Origin: JAFGTX01 sp942492225
GTDB lineage: Bacteria > Bacillota > Clostridia > Peptostreptococcales > Acidaminobacteraceae
Length of the DNA stretch: 64,000 nt
Direction of reading: 5' to 3'
Assembly: GCA_942492225.1 (NCBI GenBank)
Contig: CALODS010000024.1
Coordinates: 1-64,000 of the forward strand
Positions within the stretch are counted from its first letter, which is position 1. Each line of letters begins with the position of its first letter. Shown one piece after another: positions 1-10,435 of the stretch. The notes beneath the pieces were generated by a model. The model did not search any database, was not told the DNA's origin, and was given only the letters and a program-made list of their open reading frames with translations. The position numbers and the translations under genes are program-made.

Positions 1-703
1 TACAATGTTTAGTGATGGCAAGGGCAGTATCGAAGAAAATGTTTTAGCAGCCCGTGCGAAAGGATTAAAAATAGTGGCCATAACCGATCATGGACCAGGT
101 CATATGGGGTTTGGTATTAAACGCTACCAACTTAAAGAGATGCGCGAAATCATTGATTTGCTAAATGAAAAATATGATGATATTGACATATTATTAGGAC
201 TAGAAGCCAACATTCTCAATGAAGATGGCGATATTGATGTAGGGGATGACTTACGACCATATTTAGATATACTATTAGCTGGATATCATTTTGGTAGTTC
301 GCCAAGAAAATTTATTAGAGATGTTGCATTTCACAGTAACAATTGGTTCAAAAATAAAAGTAAAACGATTTATGAAAAAGCAAAAAAATCAAATACAAGA
401 GCCTTTATTAATGCAATGAAACGGTATGATATAGATATTATTACCCATCCAGGTGCAAAGGGGCCACTTGATATTGATGCCATTGCAAAAGTTGCAGCAG
501 AAACAGATACAGCACTTGAAATAAGTGCATCAAGACATGCTTTTTTAACAACGGAAGATATCATTATTGCAAAAAAATATGATGTTGTTTTTACAGTTAA
601 TTCTGATGCCCATATGCCAGACAAGATAGGTGAAGTAGAGGGCGGATTAGCACGTGCATTAGAAGCAGGTGTATCATTAGAGTCATTATTAAACAATAAG
701 TAG
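1..703 (+). CDS. PHP-domain phosphoesterase (5' end outside window)
   Basis: This is the C-terminal 233 or so residues of a PHP-superfamily metal-dependent phosphoesterase of the YcdX/histidinol-phosphatase-like type. Visible metal-binding motifs are AITDHGPGH near the start, ITHPG in the middle and NSDAHMPDKIGE near the end. The reading frame is open to the left edge, and the family's usual HTHT motif is missing, so the first Met (position 5) is probably internal. It lies 14 bp upstream of rapZ and is probably the first gene of that operon, an arrangement common in Clostridia. The substrate cannot be deduced. Confidence 0.85.
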   Translation, partial: TMFSDGKGSIEENVLAARAKGLKIVAITDHGPGHMGFGIKRYQLKEMREIIDLLNEKYDDIDILLGLEANILNEDGDIDVGDDLRPYLDILLAGYHFGSSPRKFIRDVAFHSNNWFKNKSKTIYEKAKKSNTRAFINAMKRYDIDIITHPGAKGPLDIDAIAKVAAETDTALEISASRHAFLTTEDIIIAKKYDVVFTVNSDAHMPDKIGEVEGGLARALEAGVSLESLLNNK

Positions 704-717
704 TTTTGGAGGCTAAA

Positions 718-1575
718 ATGAATTTTAAAATTGTGACAGGTCTTTCTGGCGCAGGACGTAGTCAAGCGATGAAAGCCTTTGAAGACAGAGGATATTATTG
801 TATTGATAACTTACCACCACAGTTATTTCCAACCTTTGCCGAATTATGCGAAACGAATCGTGATGACATTAATAATGTTGCTCTTGTTATTGATACAAGA
901 GGTGGCGCATTTTTTGAAAGTTTATTTTTAGGTCTTGAACGCTTGAAAGAAAGAGGACATTTCATTGAAATTATCTTTCTTGAAACAAAGGACGAAGTTC
1001 TGATCAAACGCTTTAAAGAAGCACGACGTTCTCATCCAATGAATCCTGGTGGTGGATTATTAGAAGGCATCGCTTTGGAAAAAGAAAAATTAAAAGAAGT
1101 CCGCGAAAAATCGGATTATATTATAGACACAAGTCATTTGAATTTAAGTGAATTTAAACAAAAGTTATCGAGTATTTTAGATGATGAAACCAATGAAGTA
1201 ACAATGAATGTCTACATCAAATCCTTTGGCTTTAAAAAGGGTATTCCTCTTGATGCAGATATGGTATTTGATACACGATTTTTACCGAACCCATATTATA
1301 TAGAGGAATTAAGACATTTGACCGGTAATGATCAAATTATTCGAGATTATGTCATGGGATTTGAGGTGAGTAAAGATTACTTTAATCATATCGAGTCAAT
1401 GGTATCGTTTATGATTCCACAATGCATTAAAGAAGGTAGAAGCCAGTTGATATTAGGTATCGGTTGTACCGGTGGGCATCATCGTTCAGTGACCTTTACC
1501 ATTCTTTTAGAAAAGGCGCTGAAAGCTAAAGGCTATCATGTGAATGTTCACCATAGAGAATTAGATAAAAGGTAA
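718..1575 (+). CDS. rapZ: RNase adapter / nucleotide-binding protein RapZ (YvcJ)
   Basis: RapZ/YvcJ family P-loop protein of 285 residues, the normal length. The N-terminal P-loop reads GLSGAGRSQA at residues 8-17, with Arg where the family has Lys. The family signatures DTRFLPNPYY and GCTGGHHRS are in the C-terminal half. In E. coli RapZ controls GlmZ sRNA decay; in Bacillus YvcJ hydrolyses GTP and affects competence. The start at ATG 718 is chosen because GGAGG lies 5 bp upstream; an earlier in-frame TTG at 706 lacks such a site. It is followed after 10 bp by yvcK. Confidence 0.95.
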   Translation: MNFKIVTGLSGAGRSQAMKAFEDRGYYCIDNLPPQLFPTFAELCETNRDDINNVALVIDTRGGAFFESLFLGLERLKERGHFIEIIFLETKDEVLIKRFKEARRSHPMNPGGGLLEGIALEKEKLKEVREKSDYIIDTSHLNLSEFKQKLSSILDDETNEVTMNVYIKSFGFKKGIPLDADMVFDTRFLPNPYYIEELRHLTGNDQIIRDYVMGFEVSKDYFNHIESMVSFMIPQCIKEGRSQLILGIGCTGGHHRSVTFTILLEKALKAKGYHVNVHHRELDKR

Positions 1576-1585
1576 AGGGTGCAAT

Positions 1586-2578
1586 ATGAAATCAGACGTA
1601 AAATTAGTGGTTATTGGTGGCGGAACAGGTCTATCGGTCTTACTACGCGGGATAAAACTGGTAACAAACAATATTACAGCCGTTGTAGCCGTTTCTGATG
1701 ATGGTGGTGGATCAGGGATTTTAAGAGCCGATTTAGGCATGTTACCACCGGGGGATATAAGAAGTTGTATCTTAGCCCTTTCAAATAAGGAACCTATTCT
1801 ACAGGAACTTTTTCAATATAGATTCCCTGAAGGTCGATTAAAAAATCAAAGTTTTGGCAATTTAATGATTGCGGCAATGACTGGCATATCAGATAATTTT
1901 GAAGAAGCAGTAAAAAAAATCAGTGACATATTTGCGATTACAGGAAAAGTGCTGCCTGTAACGATTGATGATATAGAATTAATTGCAACACTTAAAGATG
2001 GAACAACAGTTGTAGGTGAATCAAATATTCCCTATGCCGCTGTAAAAAAGAAAAGTTCAATAGAAACACTAAGATTAAGTCCACAAGATCCCAAGGTCTT
2101 GCCGGAAGTGCTTAAAGAGATTGAACAGGCAGATGTTGTTGTGATTGGTCCAGGAAGTCTTTATACAAGTATTGCATCAAATTTATTGATTGAAGAGCTA
2201 AGAGACAGTATTCAACAATCAAAAGGTGACGTGTCGTTTATGTATAATGCGAATATGATGACACAGTTAGGCGAAACAGACGGATTTGGTCTGACAGATC
2301 ATATCCGTGTAATAGAATCCTATTTGGGGCATGGTCATATTGATGCTGTTTATGCAAACAATGGCATTGTAGATCAAGCGACATTGACTAAATATGCAGC
2401 TGAAGCAGCTGTTCCAGTCATGATAACAAAAGAAGATGAAGTTTATTGTTCAAAACAAAATATTGAACTTATTCAAGATCATTTTATAGAAACAAAAAAA
2501 GGATATTTAAGGCATGATGCCGAAAAGTTAGCACGCAGAATTGTCCATGATATTGATATTAAAGTGTATGTCCATTAG
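1586..2578 (+). CDS. yvcK: YvcK/GlmR family gluconeogenesis factor
   Basis: CofD-like Rossmann protein of 330 residues with the N-terminal motif GGGTGLSVLLRG, followed by DDGGGSG and GPGSLYTS. In B. subtilis YvcK (GlmR) binds UDP-GlcNAc and adjusts carbon flow into the cell envelope during gluconeogenic growth. It sits between rapZ and a Nudix gene in an operon with very short gaps. Full length, with no anomaly. Confidence 0.95.
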   Translation: MKSDVKLVVIGGGTGLSVLLRGIKLVTNNITAVVAVSDDGGGSGILRADLGMLPPGDIRSCILALSNKEPILQELFQYRFPEGRLKNQSFGNLMIAAMTGISDNFEEAVKKISDIFAITGKVLPVTIDDIELIATLKDGTTVVGESNIPYAAVKKKSSIETLRLSPQDPKVLPEVLKEIEQADVVVIGPGSLYTSIASNLLIEELRDSIQQSKGDVSFMYNANMMTQLGETDGFGLTDHIRVIESYLGHGHIDAVYANNGIVDQATLTKYAAEAAVPVMITKEDEVYCSKQNIELIQDHFIETKKGYLRHDAEKLARRIVHDIDIKVYVH

Positions 2579-2587
2579 TTATAATAT

Positions 2588-3019
2588 ATGTTGGGATGTG
2601 GCCTATTGAAAAAAATTCTAAGCGCTGGTGGCGTTGTTGTTTTAGGAAATTCGGTATTGCTATTACAAAAATTAAATGGTGATTGGATACTCCCAAAAGG
2701 AAAACAAAGAGTTGATGAACTTACGAGTGTAACGGCGGTAAGAGAAGTATTTGAAGAGACACGCATAAAAAGTAGTGTCAATCAAAAAATAGGTGAAACA
2801 AGTTATCGATTTAGGAATTGTTGGAGTAATGAACAAGTTATTGATAAAAGTGTTGAGTGGTTTTTAATGTCAGCTCAGACATCAGTCCCAAAAGCCAATC
2901 GGCGAGAGGGATTTTCTGATGCGAGATTTGTTACATTTCCCAAAGCATTGGAATTAATTCGTCATGAAGATGAATTGAAAATTATCCAAGAAGCAATGAA
3001 TTTTTTAGAAAAAAGGTGA
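2588..3019 (+). CDS. Nudix hydrolase (YvcI-like)
   Basis: Small Nudix hydrolase of about 140 residues. The Nudix box starts at GKQRVDE and continues with REVFEE; the box Gly near its end is Thr. Such enzymes cleave nucleoside diphosphates linked to another group, and the substrate here is unknown. ATG 2588 has no clear ribosome site; TTG 2606, which gives the N-terminus MKKILSAGG, is a good alternative start behind a G-rich stretch. In Bacillus the Nudix gene yvcI belongs to the same yvcIJKL-crh cluster, which supports the assignment. Confidence 0.85.
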   Translation: MLGCGLLKKILSAGGVVVLGNSVLLLQKLNGDWILPKGKQRVDELTSVTAVREVFEETRIKSSVNQKIGETSYRFRNCWSNEQVIDKSVEWFLMSAQTSVPKANRREGFSDARFVTFPKALELIRHEDELKIIQEAMNFLEKR

Positions 3020-3023
3020 TAAA

Positions 3024-3968
3024 ATGTCGTTTTCATCCAAAATGAAGAATGATCTATCGAGAATCAAATTTGAAGACAAATGCTGCCAAAAGGCAGAATT
3101 ATCAGCACTCATAAGAGTCAGTGGTACAATACAATTTAAAGGCTTAAAAAAATTCAAATTAACGATTATGACCGAAAATGCAGCTATTGCACGTCATATC
3201 TTTACGTTATTTAAGAAAACTTTTAACATACAAACAGAAGTACTTGTCCGTAAGAATAAGACATTAAAGAAAACTAATTCCTATATGATGATGATTGAGG
3301 ATGCTTTTGATATATTGATGGCACTTGAAATTATTGGTGAAGAAGAGGGCATGTTAGGAATAAATCATGGGATCCCTGATACCATAGTTGCCAATGCATG
3401 TTGTAAGAGAGCTTATGTGCGTGGTATCTTTATGGGAGGTGGATCAGTAAGTGACCCTGAAAAATCCTATCACTTAGAATTGACGCTTCATAATAAAAAG
3501 TATGGAGAAGCATTGAGGCAATTTTTGATGGAAACCTATGAATTGGACTCGAAATATATTATGCGCAAGAATAATTTTGTCTTGTATTTTAAAGATGGCG
3601 ATCAAATTGTAGATTTTCTTAATATCATCGGAGCGCATTCAGCGCTTCTTAATTTTGAAAACATTAGAATTGTCAAAGGAATGCGTAACTCTGTTAATCG
3701 ATTGGTAAATTGTGAAACAGCAAATTTAAATAAAACTGTAGATGCATCTATTCGGCAAGTAAGAGATATTGAATTGATTCAAGAACGAAGAGGTTTGGAA
3801 TCACTTCCTGATACCTTAAGAGAGATTGCCGAAGCGCGTCTAGAAAATCCAGATATGTCATTACGAGAACTTGGAGAAATATTGCAACCACCAGTTGGTA
3901 AATCTGGGGTAAATCATCGGCTAAGAAAATTAGAATCAATAGCTGAGAGTATTAGAGGAAATAAATAG
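3024..3968 (+). CDS. whiA: DNA-binding protein WhiA
   Basis: WhiA (DUF199) of 314 residues. The N-terminal part is LAGLIDADG-homing-endonuclease-like (LSALIRVSG, then RGIFMGGGSVSDPEKSYH), and the C-terminal helix-turn-helix contains SLRELGE and GVNHRLRKL. In Gram-positive bacteria WhiA influences cell division or chromosome segregation, and sporulation in Streptomyces. It starts 4 bp after the Nudix stop and is 12 bp ahead of the HPr-like gene, so the unit is one operon. Confidence 0.95.
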   Translation: MSFSSKMKNDLSRIKFEDKCCQKAELSALIRVSGTIQFKGLKKFKLTIMTENAAIARHIFTLFKKTFNIQTEVLVRKNKTLKKTNSYMMMIEDAFDILMALEIIGEEEGMLGINHGIPDTIVANACCKRAYVRGIFMGGGSVSDPEKSYHLELTLHNKKYGEALRQFLMETYELDSKYIMRKNNFVLYFKDGDQIVDFLNIIGAHSALLNFENIRIVKGMRNSVNRLVNCETANLNKTVDASIRQVRDIELIQERRGLESLPDTLREIAEARLENPDMSLRELGEILQPPVGKSGVNHRLRKLESIAESIRGNK

Positions 3969-3980
3969 GGAGGCGTTAAA

Positions 3981-4229
3981 ATGATCGTTCAAGAGTTTCA
4001 AATTAAATATGATTTAGGTCTACATGCGCGAATTGCAGCAAAATTTGTTGAAGTGACCAATAAATATGCGGCATCAATTTATATTCGATCAGAAGAAAGT
4101 TTAATAGATGGCAAGAGTATAATGGGCATTTTATCACTAGGGATAAAGCAAGGTGATTCGATAACGGTCGAAGTAGATGGTACAGATGAAGAGAATATGA
4201 TTAAAGATTTGAAGACGCTGTTCGAATAG
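3981..4229 (+). CDS. HPr-family phosphocarrier (HPr/Crh)
   Basis: An 82-residue HPr-fold protein. Both regulatory positions are present: His15 within LGLHAR, the EI-dependent phosphorylation site of true HPr, and Ser46 within DGKSIMG, the HPr-kinase site. The residue after HAR is Ile rather than the usual Pro. Bacillus Crh, found at this place in the operon, lacks His15, so this protein could act as a PTS carrier as well as a CcpA corepressor. GGAGG lies upstream of ATG 3981. Confidence 0.9.
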   Translation: MIVQEFQIKYDLGLHARIAAKFVEVTNKYAASIYIRSEESLIDGKSIMGILSLGIKQGDSITVEVDGTDEENMIKDLKTLFE

Positions 4230-4299
4230 TTTTTGGTTTACAAACCCTTTTAAATATAATAAGATATTTATGGCTATGTATATATAATCTGGAGGGAAG

Positions 4300-5405
4300 A
4301 TGAAACAAATTCGCAAAGAAGTTTCAGTTGATGAATTGACTGAGGGGATGACCCTTGGAACGAGTATTCATGATGATGTTGGAAATGTGTTATTGTCAGA
4401 AGGACTGCAACTTACACCTACTACCATTGATAGAATTGAAAAAATGAACATAAAAAAAGTGCCAATTTTGTACGATGTAGAAGATTTTACAAAGCCAAAA
4501 TTGGATCAAGAAAGTGTTGATCAAATCACCATAGAGGAGACAATCTATGAAACACGTTTAATCATGGAAAAGTCACTCAAAAAATTCCAGCTAAATGAAT
4601 TGGTTGAATTTGAAAAGTTGAAAGCAGTTGTAAATCAATTAATTGGTGAAATCCTTTCTAAAGATTTTGTAACCGTTAATTTGACTAAAATAAAACAGAC
4701 GGATACGTATCTCTTAGAACATTCTGTAAACGTGTGTTTATTGTCTTTAGTTTGTGGGATTTACTTAAGTTATGGAAAAGTTGAGCTTATCAATTTAGGG
4801 CTTGGTGCACTACTACATGATATTGGTAAAACTTTTATACCAGAAGAAATTATAAACAAGCCATCCAAATTAACAGACGATGAATTTAATATCATAAAAA
4901 ACCATACAACGTTTGGTGGAGAAGCAGCCAAGAAAATTAAAGGGTTATCACAAGATAGTATAGATATTATTTTCTTTATCACCACGAACGTGTTGATGGC
5001 AAAGGCTATCCACTTGGGTCTTCAGGTGATGCTATTTCTAGCTATGCAAAAATTGTATCAGTCGCTGATGTATTTGATGCTATCACTTCGGATCGTGTTT
5101 ACCGAGATAGAATTGATGCCTATACAGCAGTTGAATTTATTATTGGTGAAACGGGCACCAAATTCGATAGAGAAATTGTGAGAGTTTTTCTTAAGCTTGT
5201 TGGTTATTATCCGATCGGATTACGTGTTTCATTGAATTCAGGAGAACAAGGTATTATCAAAAGAAAAAATAAAAAGAAACCAGTGGTTAGAATTTTGTTA
5301 GATGAAAATGCTCGGCCTGTTCCGGGGTATTATGAAGTGGATTTAAATAAAAACCCATCTGTCATCGTCAATGATTTTAAGTTAAAAGGTGAATTTAATA
5401 AATAA
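4300..5405 (+). CDS. HD-GYP domain c-di-GMP phosphodiesterase-like protein (frameshifted)
   Basis: Reads as one HD-GYP protein of about 368 residues if a single frameshift near 4,965-4,977 is corrected. The N-terminal regulatory part (about 1-100) is followed by the HD domain with LLHDIGK in the first frame. The GYP part (HHERVDGKGYP, then VADVFDAITSDR) is encoded in another frame from 4,977 on, through to the stop at 5,403-5,405. HD-GYP proteins hydrolyse cyclic di-GMP. The break lies in a T-rich stretch and needs one missing or two extra bases; all motifs are otherwise intact, which favours a sequence error over a pseudogene. Confidence 0.8.
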
Positions 5406-5411
5406 ATTTTG

Positions 5412-5439
5412 AAAGACGTGAACAATCACGTCTTTTTTT
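5412..5439 (+). terminator. Rho-independent terminator after the HD-GYP gene
   Basis: Perfect 9-bp stem AAAGACGTG / CACGTCTTT with loop AACAAT, followed by a T run. It ends the rapZ-to-HD-GYP transcription unit. Confidence 0.9.
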
Positions 5440-5452
5440 AATGAGGGTTTGT

Positions 5453-5480
5453 TTGAAACCGATACATAATACGGTATAAT
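5453..5480 (+). promoter_or_regulatory. Sigma-A type promoter for the lipoprotein gene
   Basis: TTGAAA (5453-5458) and a perfect TATAAT (5475-5480) separated by 16 bp, just downstream of a terminator and 34 bp before ATG 5514. Confidence 0.7.
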
Positions 5481-5513
5481 ATGATTAAGTAAAAGACTAA
5501 TGTGAGGTGTCCT

Positions 5514-6745
5514 ATGAAGTATAAAGCTAAAAGTATAATAGTCGTTGTTGCAGTCATTGCTTTATTAATAAGTGGTTGTTCAGCACAAGAAGTGGAATCT
5601 AATGAAAATATCAATTCGAGAGAATGGGATATGATTAAGGACAGTGCGGTTAATACCACAGTAGTACTCTATCACAATTATACCTCTTTAGAGGCTGTAA
5701 AATTTTTAGAAACAACTTTGCCTAGCAAGGTTAAAGAAGGTACAGGCATTGAGTTGAAGGTAAGTTATAAATCAAGAACAGATATTTATGAGAAATTAAT
5801 GTCGGATCTGATGAATGAAAAGAAAAGGGTTCTATTGATTTGATTTTATTAGAAAACAATGGATTTAAAACTTTTTATGACAAAGACCTTATTTACGGAC
5901 CTTTTTTAAAAAAGATTCCTAATTATTATAGCTATATCACCACAGACTCAGTTGATGCAAATTATACGGAGGGCATTGCTATAAATGGATTTGCGGCACC
6001 CTTTGGGAGACGGCAATTTGTTATGACTATGAATGAAGATTTAATGGATGAGCCACCTGTTGATTTTGATGAATTGCTTGGATTGATTCAATCACAAAAG
6101 GGGCGGTTTACGGTTCCTGCACCACCCAATGAAACAGGTGTAAAGTTTATAGAAACCCTTGTATGTAATATTGAAGGGTGGGAGAAAATAAATGAATTAC
6201 CTGCTGATAAAGAAAAGGTTAGAGCGGCAATACAAGACAGTATTGCCTATATAGAATATATGAAACCGTATTTATGGAAAGAAGGCACAATTTTCCCAGA
6301 GAGTGAAAGTGACTTGGATGCATTATTTGTTGAAGATAGTGTGATGTTCTCTATGGGAATGAATCAAAATCATGCAACTGATATGTTATATGAAGATGCT
6401 TACCCAGAGGGCGCAAGAAGCTTTATTTTAGGAGATGGTACCGTTGGTACGGTGTCTTACATGATGATTCCCTTTAATTCCAATAATAAGTCTGGTGCAA
6501 TGGTGATGATTAATGAAATTTTATCACCAGAAATACAGGGTCTTAAATATGGTCCTAAAGTATGGGGTGATTTACCTGCTCTTGATACAAAAATAATGGA
6601 AACGGAAGAGCTTAAGCCCATTTCAAAAAATATAATTAAACGGTCAGGCATTAAAGAATCAGTATTAATGGAAAATAGATTGCCAAATGTACGAAAGGAT
6701 ATATCTGATATCTTAGTTGAAATTTGGTTTGAAATAATGGGATAG
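5514..6745 (+). CDS. ABC-type extracellular solute-binding lipoprotein (frameshifted)
   Basis: The N-terminus is a type II signal with lipobox LISGC, so the mature protein would be anchored at Cys22. The rest resembles YnjB/type-1 extracellular solute-binding proteins (residues such as APFGRRQFVMTMNE and IPFNSNNKSGAMV). The frame breaks in a run of G at 5,827-5,829; restoring one G joins the two halves through GSIDLILLENN into a product of about 410 residues. No permease or ATPase genes are adjacent, so the ligand is unknown. Start chosen at ATG 5514 behind GAGGTG. It is followed after 9 bp by dnaE. Confidence 0.75.
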
Positions 6746-6754
6746 GACGGTAAA

Positions 6755-9700
6755 ATGACGAAAGAATTTGTGCATTTACATCTGCATACAGAATATAGTT
6801 TACTGGATGGCTTTTGTCGTATTGATAAAGTGTTTCAGCGGGCAAAAGAATTAAATATGCACGCTCTTGCAATAACAGATCATGGGGCTATGTTTGGCGT
6901 TGTAGATTTTTATAAAGCAGCCAAAAAGCATGGCATAAAACCAATTATTGGTTGTGAAGTATACGTTGCGCCAAGGTGTTTAAAAGATAAAGACCCTCAA
7001 CAAGATAAAAACATGGGACATTTGGTCTTATTAGTAAAAAATGAGAAAGGATACCAAAACTTAATTAAGTTGGTATCCTTAGCTTATGTTGATGGCTTTT
7101 ATTATAAACCGAGAATAGATTATTCATTATTGGAACAATATTCAGAAGGACTGATATGTACCAGTGCGTGTCTTGGTGGCGACATTCAAAACCTAATTGC
7201 AGAGCAACGGTATAATGATGCCAAAGCATTGGCCTTATATCTGAATGACATCATGGGTGAAGGTAATTTCTATTTAGAACTTCAAGACCATGGTATACCC
7301 CTTCAAAAAACGGTTAATACCCAGTTAGTAAGACTGAGTAAGGAAATCAATGTGCCTTTGATTGCATCGAATGATGTCCATTATATTAACAAAACAGACA
7401 GTGACGTTCATGATATTTTACTGTGCATACAGACGGGGAAATTACTTGAAGACAGTGACCGAATGAAGTTTCCCAACAATGAATTTTATTTAAAGAATTA
7501 TGATGAAATGGCAACTTTATTTCCTTATTGTTTAGAAGCGTTGGATAATACCGTGAAAATTGCCGAGCAATGTAATTTTGATTTTGATTTTGATACCTTG
7601 CACTTGCCCTCTTACGAAGTAAATTCGGATCGTGAAAAACACGACAGTATAAAAGAATTAAGAGCACTTGTAAACGGGGTTAAATAGACGTTATTCAGAA
7701 GTGACATCTACGCACCAAGAACGACTTGATTTTGAATTGAACACCATAGAGACGATGGGCTATGCGGATTATTTTCTAATTGTTTGGGACTTTATTCGTT
7801 ATGCGAAAGAAAATGACATTATGGTCGGTCCTGGAAGAGGTAGTTGTGGCGGTAGTATTGTTGCGTATGTCTTAAATATTACAGACGTTGATCCTATAAA
7901 ATACGACCTCATCTTTGAACGATTTCTTAATCCGGAACGGGTGACAATGCCAGATATCGATATTGACTTTGAAGATGAAAGACGCCAAGAAGTTATTGAT
8001 TATGTGGTTAATAAATATGGAACGGAACGTGTTGCTCAGATCATTACTTTTGGAACGATGGCAGCAAGAGCTGCAATAAGAGATGTTGGGCGAGTGATGA
8101 ATTTGCCTTATCAAGAAGTAGATAAAGTGGCAAAAGAAATACCCTTCCAAATTGGCATGACGATAGAAACAGCATTAAAAGTAAATGACAAGTTCAAAGG
8201 ACTGTATGAGTCTTCTGGGAGTATTAAACAGTTGATTGATTATGCCCTTAAGTTACAAGGCGTTCAAGACATGCTTCAACTCGTGCCGCCGGCGTTGTTA
8301 TCTCTAAACAACCCGTGGATCATCATGTGCCACTTTATGTACAAGATGGCAATTTTTCAACACAATTTAACATGAACCTTTTAGAAGAGCTTGGTCTTTT
8401 AAAAATGGATTTCTTAGGCCTTAAAACCTTAACGGTCATCAAAGGTACCATAGAACGGATAAAAGAACATCTAGGTATTGATATAGATATTACAGCTATT
8501 CCTCTTGATGATCAGAAAGTCTATAAATTAATTGGATCAGGAAATACCCATGGCTTATTTCAACTTGAGAGTACAGGCATGATTCGATTTATGAAAGAAT
8601 TGAAACCAACATCACTTGAGGACATTATTGCAGGTATCTCTCTTTATCGTCCTGGGGCAATGGATTCAATTCCTAAATACATTCATAATAAAAATCATCC
8701 TAAAGATGTAGCATTTGTGAATCCCTTGCTCAAAGATATCCTAGGGGTGACTTATGGCTGCCTTGTCTACAAGAACAAGTTATGCAGATCGTTAGAGAGT
8801 TAGGTGGTTATTCTTATAGTAGAAGTGATCTTGTAAGGCGTGCCATGTCAAAGAAAAAAATGGATGTGATGGAACAGGAACGTACTTACTTTATTCACGG
8901 CAAAAAAGATGAAAGGGGTCATTTAGAATTAGAGGGCTGTCTTGCCAAAGGCGTTTCTGAAAAAGAAGCGAATATTATTTTTGATGATATGATTGATTTT
9001 GCAAAGTATGCTTTTAACAAAAGTCATGCCGCTGGTTATGCAATCATTGCATATCAAACCGCTTATCTAAAAACCCATTATCCTGTGGAATTTATGGCAT
9101 CTCTTATGACCAGCGTGATGGGAAATCATAGCAAACTGGCACGTTATATAATAAATTGTAAAGAGATGAAAATTAATGTACTACAGCCGAGCATCAATAA
9201 GAGCAGCGGTAGCTTCACGGTCGTGGAGAATAGTATTCGTTAGGACTTCACGCAGTGAAGAACGTAGGGGATGGTATTATTGAATCAACCAAGCGTATTC
9301 GATTAGAAAAACCCATTGTAGGATTCGTGGATTTTTGTGAAAGAACAGAAGGCCGAGAATTAAACAAAAAATCGGTAGAAAGCTTGATAAAAGCAGGTGC
9401 TTTTGATGAACTTGGGGAAACACGTTCCCAATTACTGGCGGTGTATGAACGTATAATTGATGGTGTACAAAATGATCGCCGTAAAAACGTTGAAGGGCAA
9501 GTCTCACTATTTGCAAGTCAATTCGAATTACCTGATGAAGTAATCACTACCAAATTGCCTGATATTGAAGAGTTTCCAATGAACTACTTATTGTCTTTTG
9601 AAAAAGAAATGTTGGGTATTTACCTAAGTGGACATCCTTTATCAGAAGTTCAGCACCTCGTCGAAAAAGTGTCGAGTACGACGATTGGAGATATTAGAGA

Positions 9701-10274
9701 ATCGTCAGAAGGTGAATCAAAAGAAATTCGTGATCAGCAAAAGGTTAGAATTGCAGGTATTGTTTCAGGTATCACCACTAAAATCACAAAAAATAATCGT
9801 CAAATGGCTTTCATTAAATTAGAAGACTTATCCAGTGCAATCGAAGTGATTGCATTTCCTAAGGTGTACGAAAAAGTAGCACAGATTGTTAAGAATGATC
9901 GATTCATAATTGTAACGGGTCGTGTTAATTTTAAAGAAGATGAAGAACCTAAAATAATTGCAGATGAATTAATTGAGTTAAAAAAAGAAAATATTTCTTC
10001 AACTATAGAAAAAAAATCTAGTAGTTTAGTAGAAAAAAGGGTAAATAAAATAGAGCGGAAAGTATTTATCAAGATTGAAAGGATTCAACCGGAACTGATA
10101 GATCACATTCTGAGAACGTTAGCTGATTTTTCTGGAGAAACACCAGTGGTTATTTATGCTGAGAAAAACAAACAAAAAATGACTGTAAAAGCGACTCACT
10201 TTGTGACACCAGGAGATGAATTAGTCAAAGCACTTGAATTAATTACAGGAAAAGAAACCGTTATTATTAAGTAA
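6755..10274 (+). CDS. dnaE: DNA polymerase III subunit alpha DnaE (four apparent frameshifts)
   Basis: Replicative DNA polymerase alpha subunit, about 1,173 residues once repaired. An N-terminal PHP domain (VHLHLHTEYSLLDG, ITDHGAMFG) is followed by the polymerase palm (GPGRGSCGGS; DIDIDFEDERRQE), a helix-hairpin region and a C-terminal OB domain (about 9,740-9,870). The frame breaks four times: an extra base in GGGG at 7,676-7,679, and missing bases near 8,265-8,269, 8,770 and 9,239-9,241. Conserved sequence continues directly across every break. Because the enzyme is essential and the breaks sit in simple runs, sequence error is most likely. A TTG/ATG-rich set of short ORFs would otherwise be annotated here. 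Confidence 0.92.
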
Positions 10275-10348
10275 AATTTGTAAAATACCACAAAAAAGTG
10301 TGTAACTTTTTTGTGCAAAGTGCTTAATCTGATCGACAGGAGTTGATA

Positions 10349-10377
10349 TTGACGACAACTTTCATTACAATTAGAAT
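10349..10377 (+). promoter_or_regulatory. Sigma-A type promoter upstream of pfkA
   Basis: TTGACG (10349-10354) and TAGAAT (10372-10377) with an ideal 17-bp spacer, 58 bp upstream of pfkA. It probably drives pfkA-pyk separately from dnaE. Confidence 0.65.
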
Positions 10378-10435
10378 AGGATAAAATGTGATTTAATAGG
10401 GAACAGTACTATTTTTGATATTGAGGAGTGATTAG

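Noticed and set aside
6755..10274. Programmed frameshifting or split DnaE
   Set aside because: Four breaks in both directions at simple runs, without slippery signals, intein or split-gene boundaries; sequence error is simpler.
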